Of a stretch of DNA of 64,000 nt, positions 52,015 through 60,878 are shown piece after piece. Position numbers and translations under genes: made by a program. The stretch comes from CG2-30-36-16 sp964372115 (GTDB lineage: Bacteria; Bacteroidota; Ignavibacteria; Ignavibacteriales; Ignavibacteriaceae), in contig CAYJPN010000023.1 in NCBI GenBank assembly GCA_964372115.1, positions 1 to 64,000 on the forward strand. Reading direction: 5' to 3'. The notes beneath the pieces are model-generated. The model made no database searches. It had not been told where the DNA came from and saw only the letters and a program-made list of their open reading frames with translations. Numbering within the stretch: position 1 is the stretch's first letter; each line of letters opens with the position of its first letter.

Positions 52015-55000
52015 ATGAAACAGTTAATTTTGTTTCTTATAATTATTTGTGCTTTATTTTCTAACAACTATGCACAGGAAACCCATACATTCGGACCTCG
52101 TAAAGAAAATTTTACTCGGACATGGATAAAACAGAACAGCGGTACCCCGTATGGTTATTCTGATGTTGAACATTTTGTCGGCTCGGTTAATTCTGGGGGT
52201 AGTTTGTACAATTATAGAAATATAAACTTTTGGCAATGGACGTATGATGAAATACCAACTGAAGCAGAGGTGACAAGTGTTACAATAACATTTCAAGCCT
52301 ATAAAGGTTACAATCATAATTTCATTATCGATATACATAACATTCCCTATCCGGTTAATCAGCAAGTAAATTTTTATAATTCCATGGATTCCAATAATTT
52401 GATTTATGAGGAACAATTCACCCCAGATCAAAACCAGATGATCTTTTTTAATCGAACTTTTTCCCCTGGCGATGATGTTTTTGATGCTGTTACGGATGCT
52501 GTGCAAAGCGGCAACTATTTTTTTACATTGGGCATTAAGGAAGCCGGAAGTTCTATAGTCCCTAATTGGAGAATAAGTGAATTAGGAGTAAATAAATACT
52601 ATTCAAATCGTCCCTCAATAAACTTGACTATTAATTACACTACGCCAAATCAATTCTTTACTTTTAAGAATTTAATTGGCACATCGAATAATTATGGCAA
52701 GTTAGTGTTAAATGAAAATACATCATCGTTATTAAATTCTGATACTACTATTTTTGTCCCCTGGCAGGCAGACAATTATATAAGAACCAATGAGCTCCCT
52801 TTCATCTATAACTGGAACCAAACCGGAACAGTTCGGAAGGCTAAATACTGGGATATACTCGGTTCAAATTATGATTACAACTTAAGTCATCAATTTAATT
52901 CTTATGCTAACACAGTACATATAATGGGTAATGCCTTTGATTTTACAGTACCCGTAAGTATTGATAATAACTTTGAAAGCTTTGGCAACGGCGGGAAAAT
53001 GAATTTTAAGGATCCATGGTTCTATTACAATACCGAGAATACGCACTGGTATCAATCCAATGAATTTAAGGATTATACCACCCCATATGTTTTTGCTAAT
53101 AATTTAGCATCCTCTTACGGTGGTGTTTTCTTAGATCAAACTCCTGATCCGAATGACCCCAACAAACCTTACTATTCCGTAAAAGCAGATGCCACTCAAG
53201 ACATAACATTAACACAAACCGGCAGAACGCATAAGTTTTACTTTCAAAACTGGTCGGGCAGCGGGGCAGGTTTTCAAAACGCAAATGCACTCGAAACGGG
53301 CGTTGTGTTTAACAGCGCTAATGCTGTAGTAAATGCAAACTATAAGGGACATTTGTTTTCGGACGCCTCGCTTGCCTTTGCCGGCAACGGGCAGCGTAAA
53401 CTTATTAAAGACGCTTCCGGTTATTATCATGCTGTATATCATACTTCAACGGGTATATGGTACACCCGCAGCACAACTACAGACTTTGGCGGCGAGTGGA
53501 CACCGGATAAACTTGTATGCCCATTCGGTGCAAATCCTTCCATCGATATCTATGGGCAAAATGTAAAAATTGTTTTCGAAGCGGATGATGAAACAAGCAC
53601 ATATATCTTTTTGGCTGAATTCAATTATAGCCAGCAATGGGATCAATCAACCGTAACCAGGACAATAATAGATGATAATTGCCTTGCAAGCCTTTATTCT
53701 ACCATATACCCGGTAGTTGCGGCAACACAGACCGAAGTGTTTGTTCTTTATAAAAAGAATAATACCACTGGCTTACAGTATAAGCGAAAATATTGGGATG
53801 GCAGGCAGTGGATTAATGTCCCTACTGCTACGTTGCTAAATACCGACGGCACTTCTTGCAAACCATCGCTTGCAAGCTGGTACACTAACGATGTAATACA
53901 TATAGCATGGCAGCAGGGCGATACACAAATAAGGTACCTTTATTCGTACAGACAAAGTTTTAACAGAAATTTTGCTAGTTATAATATTATTTCAATCGGA
54001 AGCGGTAACGAAAAAAACATAAATCCTTCAATAAGTCTGCACACCGGTCAATCTTTTCCTATAGTGTCATGGACAGGATTATATATAAATACAACTGAAA
54101 AAACAGTCGCGAAGGAAAATTCTCAAACCATATATATGCGGCGGGTTACTGCTAGAACAAAAGCTGCTGATTGGGGAAGTTTTTATCAAGCGGGCAGCGA
54201 TGTTAATTATTCGAATTCCAGTTCTACCAACAGCGGCACAGCCGAATCAGTTATAAGCTGGTCACAGAGCAATGGCTCGGTTTCTAAATGGGTAAAACGC
54301 GTTAACGGTACATACCTTGGTATTTATAATCTTACATACGCCGGTATAATCCCTCATATGTCTGGCGGAACAAGTTTGGCAAATATTAAAACGCTTACGT
54401 TTAAAAATAATACATCCCCGGTTTTTTATGCGGAAACGGATAATACCGACTTCAGCCAGAACCCGCTGAAAAAAACTGATGCTGTCTATGATTTAACCTA
54501 TGGAAGAAAAGGTGTATTATTCAAAGACAGCTTAGAGTTTGTTTATAACGTAGGCGATATTTTAGTAAATGATGATGTTGTAAAATTTATTCCGATTTCC
54601 GATACATTACAGTTTACAACATTGGATGATTTAAATACTACCTTACGTACCGAAGCATTTATGTTGGATGAAAACTCCAGACTTTTATTCTCCGACTTTT
54701 ACAGGGTAATCAACCCGGAATATGCATCGGAAGTTTTAAACGGGAGCGATTATGTAAAGTTTGCTGTTGAGCTAATAAACGCCGCAGATGGAACGGTAAC
54801 CGGCGCATTTGATCCGGTTGAATATTCTGTTAATAGTTTATATGCGCAGGGCACAAAAGATTATTCGATAAACTGCAGCGGTATTGCAGCAGGTGATTAC
54901 TATATGCGCTTAAAAATCGAATCGAACACATCATTATCTTATGCCATGAGTAATGAATTTAATGACGCGGAAAACTTAAATAAAAAACATTATACCGAAA

Positions 55001-55290
55001 GAGAATTATTTAATGTAGGGGATATTACTACGTACGATTTATCCCAAAATTATCCTAATCCTTTTAATCCATCCACAACCATCCGTTACGCAATACCGAA
55101 GGATGGAATGGTAACATTAAAAATATACGACATACTCGGCAGCGAAGTAAAAACACTAGTAAATAACTACCAGGCAAAAGGACGTTACGAGGTAACATTC
55201 GACGCTTCACGGCTTGCGAGCGGTTTGTACATTTACGAAATATCCAGCGGCGATTATAAAGCTTCTAAGAAGATGACACTCATCAAGTAA
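52015..55290 (+). CDS. Large T9SS-exported surface protein
   Basis: A 1091-residue exported protein with signal peptide ending NNYAQ. I chose the ATG at 52015 because AGGAG lies five bases upstream. Residues about 25-210 look like a beta-sandwich module (TEAEVTSVTITFQAYKGYNH). The centre (about 400-780) has propeller-like sequence (WYTRSTTTDFGGEWTPDKLV, KPSLASWYTNDVIHIAWQ). The last 85 residues are the T9SS sorting domain (SQNYPNPFNPSTT to ASKKMTLIK). It is probably a cell-surface adhesin or binding protein; no enzyme motif was recognised. Confidence 0.82.
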   Translation: MKQLILFLIIICALFSNNYAQETHTFGPRKENFTRTWIKQNSGTPYGYSDVEHFVGSVNSGGSLYNYRNINFWQWTYDEIPTEAEVTSVTITFQAYKGYNHNFIIDIHNIPYPVNQQVNFYNSMDSNNLIYEEQFTPDQNQMIFFNRTFSPGDDVFDAVTDAVQSGNYFFTLGIKEAGSSIVPNWRISELGVNKYYSNRPSINLTINYTTPNQFFTFKNLIGTSNNYGKLVLNENTSSLLNSDTTIFVPWQADNYIRTNELPFIYNWNQTGTVRKAKYWDILGSNYDYNLSHQFNSYANTVHIMGNAFDFTVPVSIDNNFESFGNGGKMNFKDPWFYYNTENTHWYQSNEFKDYTTPYVFANNLASSYGGVFLDQTPDPNDPNKPYYSVKADATQDITLTQTGRTHKFYFQNWSGSGAGFQNANALETGVVFNSANAVVNANYKGHLFSDASLAFAGNGQRKLIKDASGYYHAVYHTSTGIWYTRSTTTDFGGEWTPDKLVCPFGANPSIDIYGQNVKIVFEADDETSTYIFLAEFNYSQQWDQSTVTRTIIDDNCLASLYSTIYPVVAATQTEVFVLYKKNNTTGLQYKRKYWDGRQWINVPTATLLNTDGTSCKPSLASWYTNDVIHIAWQQGDTQIRYLYSYRQSFNRNFASYNIISIGSGNEKNINPSISLHTGQSFPIVSWTGLYINTTEKTVAKENSQTIYMRRVTARTKAADWGSFYQAGSDVNYSNSSSTNSGTAESVISWSQSNGSVSKWVKRVNGTYLGIYNLTYAGIIPHMSGGTSLANIKTLTFKNNTSPVFYAETDNTDFSQNPLKKTDAVYDLTYGRKGVLFKDSLEFVYNVGDILVNDDVVKFIPISDTLQFTTLDDLNTTLRTEAFMLDENSRLLFSDFYRVINPEYASEVLNGSDYVKFAVELINAADGTVTGAFDPVEYSVNSLYAQGTKDYSINCSGIAAGDYYMRLKIESNTSLSYAMSNEFNDAENLNKKHYTERELFNVGDITTYDLSQNYPNPFNPSTTIRYAIPKDGMVTLKIYDILGSEVKTLVNNYQAKGRYEVTFDASRLASGLYIYEISSGDYKASKKMTLIK

Positions 55291-55470
55291 TAACCTAAAT
55301 TATTAAAAGCGGCTCGATGTGAGCCGCTTTTTTGGAATTAAAACCGGTTAATTGAGAAACCGCGTTGATTATTTTATAACAGGATACAATTAAGAAATAA
55401 TAAATCCCCTACGGGGATTAGCTTTTTCGGGGTGTTTGTTTTTACAATAATTTTTCCGCCACGCGGAAAA
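55246..55470. repeat. Duplicated gene end, copy 2
   Basis: Nearly identical to 49991-50219. The sorting domains of the two genes diverge before this point, so the duplicated part covers only the last 15 codons, the terminator and the palindromes. Confidence 0.85.
55305..55333 (+). terminator. Terminator after the large surface protein gene
   Basis: AAAAGCGGCTC at 55305-55315 and GAGCCGCTTTT at 55321-55331 pair perfectly, with a T run. Confidence 0.85.
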
Positions 55471-55579
55471 TATCCTGGCAAAAAGAATAGTGTTCTGTTG
55501 ATGCGTTATAAAGAACCCCATCGGGGTTCCATTATGGTAGAAAAAATAAATTAATTGTGTTCGATCTCTGTAGGAGATC
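55403..55579. repeat. Palindromic (REP-like) repeat cluster
   Basis: Four short palindromes are spaced by about 50-60 bp: AATCCCC/GGGGATT (55403-55419), TTTTCCGC/GCGGAAAA (55452-55470), GAACCCC/GGGGTTC (55513-55529) and GATCTC/GAGATC (55563-55579). All have 3-5 nt loops. A further CCCC/GGGG unit is at 57181-57191. These resemble dispersed intergenic repeats. Confidence 0.6.
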
Positions 55580-55827
55580 AATAAAACGGTTTTAATGTTT
55601 TGGAAAGATAGTTTTATCGTATAGCCATTTAACAAGCTGTTCCGATGGCTTTGCTTGTCTTGTGTCTTGGCTTTTTACAAAAAGGTAGTTCCCATAGAAC
55701 CGGAACAATTGAAACGGTCTAATTCTTTTTTTGTAATGAAAAGGAATTCCCGGTCTGAAAGTTTTCTTCCAACTACTCAATTACATTGTATAACGATTGG
55801 TGATTAAACAATTAAAAATTTTTCATT

Positions 55828-56079
55828 AATTATCCGAAATCATCAAATTATTCTAATAAAATATGAAGGAATTACTATAAAAAACCCATTAATTAGAATA
55901 AATCCTTGACTAATTGTAATTAAGGCTCGATGAATTCGAATAAATCTTCAATTAATTATAATTAAAGACTGATGAATTATAATAAATTTTAAAATCATTG
56001 TAATTATATCCCTACGAATAATAATTAATATTCGATTTATTGTAATAAAAATTAAATTAATTAGAACAAATATCCCGTT
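55828..56079. repeat. Degenerate tandem array with exact 21-bp period
   Basis: Twelve consecutive 21-bp units. Units start at 55828, 55849, 55870, 55891, 55912, 55933, 55954, 55975, 55996, 56017, 56038 and 56059. The shared part is AATTRTAATWAA, then six or so variable positions, then ATK. No insertion or deletion breaks the phase. 21 bp is two helical turns, so the conserved parts face the same side of the DNA. Confidence 0.8.
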
Positions 56080-56284
56080 TTGTTCAATTATAATCTAATA
56101 AAACAAAAAGGATAAAGTAATAATGTCACAAATTTATATTTCATCAGCATTTTTGTTTTATTTTTTGGCAAAATAGTATTTAACGCCTAAAATTAGGAGA
56201 CTAAACTTATATTAATCTATCTCAGCGTGTTAAAAATAAACTTCTTAATTATTTATATTTAGCTTCACGAAAATTGGAAAAAAT

Positions 56285-57055
56285 ATGTTAATTGAAGATG
56301 TAAAAAATATTGCTTTGGAAGCTGGCGAATTAATCCGCTCCTACTTTGGAAAAAAGTTTGAAGTTGAGTATAAAACAAATGAATCGAATCTTGTTACCGA
56401 AGTCGACAAAGCCTCAGAAAAGCTGATAACAGAATTTATAAATAAAAAATACCCTTCTCACAACATTCTTGCCGAAGAAGGAAGCAGTGTAAATAAAAAC
56501 GGCGAATACACCTGGGTTGTTGATCCGATTGACGGGACAACAAATTTTGCTCATGGGCTGCCGATATTTTCAGTCTCAATCGGTGTGCAAAAAAATGATG
56601 AAACAATTTTAGGTGTTGTTTATGATGTAATGATGGATGTTATCTATTCCGCAGAAAAGGGAAGCGGGGCGTTTGCAAATGAAAAACAAATGTTTGTTTC
56701 AAATAATTCGAACCTGAAACACGCCGTGCTTGTTACCGGTTTTCCGTATGATATTTCCGAAAACCCTGATAACGCGCTAGAAAAATTTGTCGCACTAACA
56801 AAAGCTTCGCGCGGTATGCGGAGGCTTGGTTCGGCTGCAATAGATTTTTGTTATGTAGCAAAAGGCGTATTTGATGGTTTTTGGGAAGTATCCCTTCATC
56901 CATGGGATATTTGCGGCGGCAAACTTATTGCTGAAGAAGCCGGCGGTTTAGTAACTGATTTTAAGGGGAAAAAAATCGGTATTCACTCAAAACAAATACT
57001 TTGCACAAACGGAAAAATTCATGATGAGATGATGGAGATACTAAGTAGTAATTAG
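56285..57055 (+). CDS. suhB: Inositol monophosphatase family protein
   Basis: A 256-residue Mg-dependent phosphatase. Metal ligands are Glu64/Glu65 (LAEEG), Asp80 and Asp83 in DPIDGTTNF, and the Asp of HPWDICGG near the C terminus. Such enzymes dephosphorylate inositol phosphates or related sugar phosphates; SuhB also has an RNA-polymerase role in E. coli, which cannot be assumed here. It is a single gene just downstream of the 21-bp array. Confidence 0.9.
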   Translation: MLIEDVKNIALEAGELIRSYFGKKFEVEYKTNESNLVTEVDKASEKLITEFINKKYPSHNILAEEGSSVNKNGEYTWVVDPIDGTTNFAHGLPIFSVSIGVQKNDETILGVVYDVMMDVIYSAEKGSGAFANEKQMFVSNNSNLKHAVLVTGFPYDISENPDNALEKFVALTKASRGMRRLGSAAIDFCYVAKGVFDGFWEVSLHPWDICGGKLIAEEAGGLVTDFKGKKIGIHSKQILCTNGKIHDEMMEILSSN

Positions 57056-57220
57056 TTAGGATTCATCCTCGGTATGTGCTTATAATTCGGAAGCAGAAAA
57101 TAGTTGAAATGGAACTTACTTTTATCATCATTTCAAAATGTTTGATTGAACTGGGGGACAGAATAAATTGTAAAAAAATCCCCCGAAGGGGACTGTTAAT
57201 GTATAATGTACAATTAATAT

Positions 57221-57283
57221 TTCTAATTTCTAATTTCTAATTTCTAATTTCTAATTTTTAATTTTTAATTTTTAATTTTTAAT
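57221..57283. repeat. Heptanucleotide tandem repeat
   Basis: Five copies of TTCTAAT followed by four of TTTTAAT, ending next to the stop codon of the acyl-CoA ligase. It is a 7-bp microsatellite and does not preserve a reading frame. Confidence 0.9.
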
Positions 57284-59098
57284 TTAACCGGCGTACATCT
57301 CTTCAATCAGATGTTTGTAATTTTCTTCTATAATTTTTCGCCGGTATTTTAGGCTTGGCGTCATCTCGCCGGAATCGACTGTAAAAGGAGAAAGTAATAA
57401 TTTGAATTTCCTGATACGCTCAAAATTGGCAAGTTTTTTTTGCAGTTTGGTTATTTCGGAATCGAAGAAATCTACTATTTCTTTTTTCTTTATTAGGTCT
57501 TCATTTGATGAATATTCAATATTTTTATTTTTAGCATAATCTTTAAGCGATTCATAATCGGGCACGATAAGGGCGCTTAAGAAAATTCGCTTGTCGCCAA
57601 TTAAAATAAACTGATCGATATATTTGTTGCTGAGGAATAAACTTTCAATTGGTGTGGGAGCAATGTATTTGCCGGTTGTTGTTTTAAATAAATGTTTTTT
57701 CCGATCGGTAATCATCAAAAACCCATCGTTGTCAAACACTCCAATATCACCGGTGTGCAGCCAGTGGTCAATAATAGTTGAATCAGTTTCTTTTTTGTTT
57801 TTATAATAGCCCTGCATAATGTTCGGTCCGCGCGCTAAAATCTCACCATCGGCTGCAATTTTTACTTCAACGCCGGGTAAAACTTTTCCAACTGTTCCAA
57901 ATTTATAATCATCAACTTTATTTGCGGCTATTACAGGTGAAGACTCGGTTAGCCCGTAACCTTCGACTATTATAATTCCGATTGCTTCAAAAAATTCGCC
58001 GAGGTCTCTCGAGAGCGCGGCGCCGCCGGATATGAAAAATCTTAACTTGCCTCCCATTTTTTCCTGGAGTTTTCCGAATACAAGTTTAGATGCAACTTTA
58101 TATTTAAAGTTCAATGCAACTGAAACCCGACCTTCTTTTTTTGATTTCATAAAACGTTTGCCGGTATATAAAGCCCAATAAAATATTTTTTGTTTTTTGT
58201 CGCTTTGGCTTTCAACATTTTTTATAACTTTGGAGTATATCCGTTCAAACAATCGCGGTACAGAAGTTATAATTGTAGGGTGAACAGTCATAATATCTTG
58301 TGCCACAGTCTCAATACTTTCAGCATAACATATGGCGGCGCCGCACGAAAAAGCGGTATAGTAGCCTGCCATCCTTTCAAAAATATGGCAAAGCGGAAGA
58401 AATGATAAAAATAAATCGTTATGATCGATTGGAAAAATCGCCAATGCTGCATCAACATTCGACATAATATTGCGATGGGTTAACATTACACCTTTTGGTT
58501 CGCCAGTTGTACCGGAAGTATAAATGATTGTACACAAATCATTTTCTTTTGCAAGGCGGAGGTTTTCACTTAAATAATGGGGATGGTGTGTTTTGTAAAC
58601 TTTTCCCATTTCCCGCACATCATTAAACGAATATAAATCTACAACATCGTCTATAATATCTTTTTCGTTTAGCACTATTATGAACTTAACGGTTCGTAGG
58701 TTTTCACGAATTTTTAATATTTTATTTAATTGAAATTTATTGGAAACAATTACGCCTTTTGATTCGGAGTTATTTAAAATAAATTCAACCGAACTTGCAG
58801 TAAGTGAAGGATAAAGGGGAACATCGATTGCGCCGATGCCACAAATAGCCATATCGGAGTAAACCCACTCGGGACGATTTTCGGAGATAATTGCAATTTT
58901 ATCACCCCGGTGAACACCGAGTGCAGCAAGCCCCAAAGCACACAACTCTGTCTGTTCTTTAAACTCCCCGACTGAAATACCCTCAAATTTTCCATCCACC
59001 TTTCTTTGCATTAAAGGGGTGTCTGTTATTTTAGTCCTCTCTTCGGTGAGCCAGAGGAATAAATCGGGAACGGTACTCTGTGCCTTCGGTTTTGGCAT
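57284..59098 (-). CDS. fadD: Long-chain fatty-acid--CoA ligase (AMP-forming)
   Basis: A 604-residue adenylate-forming enzyme activating long-chain fatty acids. The ATP loop is IIYTSGTTGEPKGVMLTH, EGYGLTESSP is motif A5, LHTGDIGVFDNDGFLMITDRKKHLFKTTTGKYIAPTPIE contains the catalytic core and hinge (motifs A7-A8), and the sequence ends with a shortened C-terminal domain. It resembles the FAA1/LACS-like ligases common in Bacteroidota. AGGAG is a few bases before the ATG. It is monocistronic; the substrate chain length cannot be read. Confidence 0.92.
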   Translation of the reverse strand: MPKPKAQSTVPDLFLWLTEERTKITDTPLMQRKVDGKFEGISVGEFKEQTELCALGLAALGVHRGDKIAIISENRPEWVYSDMAICGIGAIDVPLYPSLTASSVEFILNNSESKGVIVSNKFQLNKILKIRENLRTVKFIIVLNEKDIIDDVVDLYSFNDVREMGKVYKTHHPHYLSENLRLAKENDLCTIIYTSGTTGEPKGVMLTHRNIMSNVDAALAIFPIDHNDLFLSFLPLCHIFERMAGYYTAFSCGAAICYAESIETVAQDIMTVHPTIITSVPRLFERIYSKVIKNVESQSDKKQKIFYWALYTGKRFMKSKKEGRVSVALNFKYKVASKLVFGKLQEKMGGKLRFFISGGAALSRDLGEFFEAIGIIIVEGYGLTESSPVIAANKVDDYKFGTVGKVLPGVEVKIAADGEILARGPNIMQGYYKNKKETDSTIIDHWLHTGDIGVFDNDGFLMITDRKKHLFKTTTGKYIAPTPIESLFLSNKYIDQFILIGDKRIFLSALIVPDYESLKDYAKNKNIEYSSNEDLIKKKEIVDFFDSEITKLQKKLANFERIRKFKLLLSPFTVDSGEMTPSLKYRRKIIEENYKHLIEEMYAG

Positions 59099-59178
59099 AA
59101 TTTCTCCTAAAGTTCAAAAATATACGCTAATTTAATTTTGAAGTTGCACAAAAACAAATTTTGCTACAACTAAATTAT

Positions 59179-60603
59179 TCATGTTCTCCAAAAAATATTA
59201 CTTTTTGTAAAAATTTTAACAATATAAGCCAGCATTATAGTAGTTACAATTCCTTTTATAACTCCAAGCCATGGGGTGGTGGTTAAAAAACTTAACAAAT
59301 TGTCAATTAATAAAATGCTGATTAACGGGTTCAATAGGTTTGTACCGCCGGCATATGCCAGCATAGGATTTTGCCCGTTATCAATTAATAGTTTTAAGTA
59401 TCGTTCTTTTTTTAATGATTGAATTAAAACAAAAAAGGAGATTAAAAGAAAAATTGCTAAACCCGTGGTTACAAAATAAAAGCTAAGTGTAGGTCTTCCT
59501 TTTTGAATTCCTCCTTCGTAAGATTCAAAAAATAAACCAAGTACGAGCCAATAACACGACCAGCTAAATAATTTTTTTATAGTAATTTCATCAGTTGTTT
59601 TTGCGTTACTCAAATAATAATAAATCACCGCACAAAAAATAAAGGCAGCAATAGTAATAAGCAGGACGTCTCTTGAATATAAAGACGACATAATAACTAA
59701 TAAAGCTAATATTAAGGATAAAGCTATTATCCATAATTTAGATGTTCTCCATGATGCTTCAATTTTATTTTCGTTTTTGTCGTTCATCCATGCAAGAATT
59801 ATATCGCCGATTATGGTTCCGGGAATTACTATGAATAAATATTGCAAGTAATAAAGCTTAAATAGCCAGGGAAGAGGTGAGTTGTTCCACAACCAGTTTA
59901 TCCAGTTTCCCTCGATAGGTGCGGATAGGCGAATGGCGATCAGTAATCCGAGAAAACTTAACCGCGCCAATAAATTATTCCGGGTAAAGAGCCAAATTAA
60001 AGAACCGGTGACAGCAACATTCGAGAGCACCAGGATAATAATATCGCTTCTATCAACAGAAAATCCGCTGCCGTCAGGATATCTGATCATCAATAAAAAA
60101 CCGGTGAGCAAAACGACGCCAGTGCCTTTTATAACCAAAACTAACTTTTTTGATATTTTTTTTGGATAACGGGTATAAATTAAAAATAAAAGAATAAAGC
60201 CGAAGATTGCCATCAAGTTAGTTTGCAAATCGGGATTTGAATTTATTACAGTTGGTCTTAAATGCTGAATAATTATTGCAAATAAAGCTAAAAGTAAACC
60301 ACGTTGTAAAATGCCCAGACTGATTTTCCACTTTTTTATTCCTGCATCCAATTTTTTTGATAGTGCAAAAGGAAATGCGGCGCCCATTGCGAAAAGGAAA
60401 AACGGAAAAACAAGATCGACCCAGGAGATGCCCGGCAGACCGGGGTTAAAAGCATGTGTGGGCGGCGGGTTTTGCGTATGGTACATCCAGCCGGGCAGTG
60501 TACCGTAAGGAATTCTGCTTGATAAAATCATAGCCAAAATTGCAATTCCTCTTAGCGCATCTAACGCGAGCGCTCTTTTAGGATTTTCGTTACCTGCAGT
60601 CAA
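59179..60603 (-). CDS. DUF5009 (HGSNAT-like) membrane acyltransferase-type protein
   Basis: A 474-residue integral membrane protein with about eleven hydrophobic helices. The N terminus KRALALDALRGIAILAMILSS and the loop HAFNPGLPGISWVDLVFPFFLFAMGAAF are typical of DUF5009, related to heparan-alpha-glucosaminide N-acetyltransferases, which move an acetyl group from cytoplasmic acetyl-CoA to a sugar outside. The start is a TTG. The acceptor is unknown and acyltransferase activity is an inference from the family. Confidence 0.82.
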   Translation of the reverse strand: MTAGNENPKRALALDALRGIAILAMILSSRIPYGTLPGWMYHTQNPPPTHAFNPGLPGISWVDLVFPFFLFAMGAAFPFALSKKLDAGIKKWKISLGILQRGLLLALFAIIIQHLRPTVINSNPDLQTNLMAIFGFILLFLIYTRYPKKISKKLVLVIKGTGVVLLTGFLLMIRYPDGSGFSVDRSDIIILVLSNVAVTGSLIWLFTRNNLLARLSFLGLLIAIRLSAPIEGNWINWLWNNSPLPWLFKLYYLQYLFIVIPGTIIGDIILAWMNDKNENKIEASWRTSKLWIIALSLILALLVIMSSLYSRDVLLITIAAFIFCAVIYYYLSNAKTTDEITIKKLFSWSCYWLVLGLFFESYEGGIQKGRPTLSFYFVTTGLAIFLLISFFVLIQSLKKERYLKLLIDNGQNPMLAYAGGTNLLNPLISILLIDNLLSFLTTTPWLGVIKGIVTTIMLAYIVKIFTKSNIFWRT

Positions 60604-60878
60604 ATTGTTTTCCGCAATAATTTTGTTTGATTTGATAAATTAATGACGCCTTTGTAAAAATATATACGGGTAAGTTAAGTGTAAAGAATTTTGGGTTATT
60701 TTTTTTATTTACAAACATGCGGTTTTCAAGCCTTAATTTCAAAAAGGTGTTCAAAAAAATTGATTTTTAGCAGCGATCAAATTTTTATTCAAATTGCTTA
60801 TAAAGCGCAAAAGGTTTAATTTTTATATGAATATATAAATATTTTCCTCAAAAGTTTTTAATAATTCAAGGAATCTTA

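Larger units (their letters stand above)
55291..56284. other. 994-bp gene-free region
   Basis: From left to right: the terminator, palindromic repeat units (55403-55579), an unassigned stretch with two overlapping minus-strand frames of 81 and 62 codons that I do not accept, the 21-bp periodic array (55828-56079), and about 200 bp of AT-rich sequence leading to the inositol monophosphatase gene. Confidence 0.6.

Noticed and set aside
55390..55780. Two overlapping minus-strand frames of 81 and 62 codons
   Set aside because: They run through palindromic repeats, lack ribosome sites and match nothing I recognise.
55828..56079. CRISPR array
   Set aside because: The unit is only 21 bp, the repeat part is degenerate, the variable part is about six bases and no cas genes are nearby.
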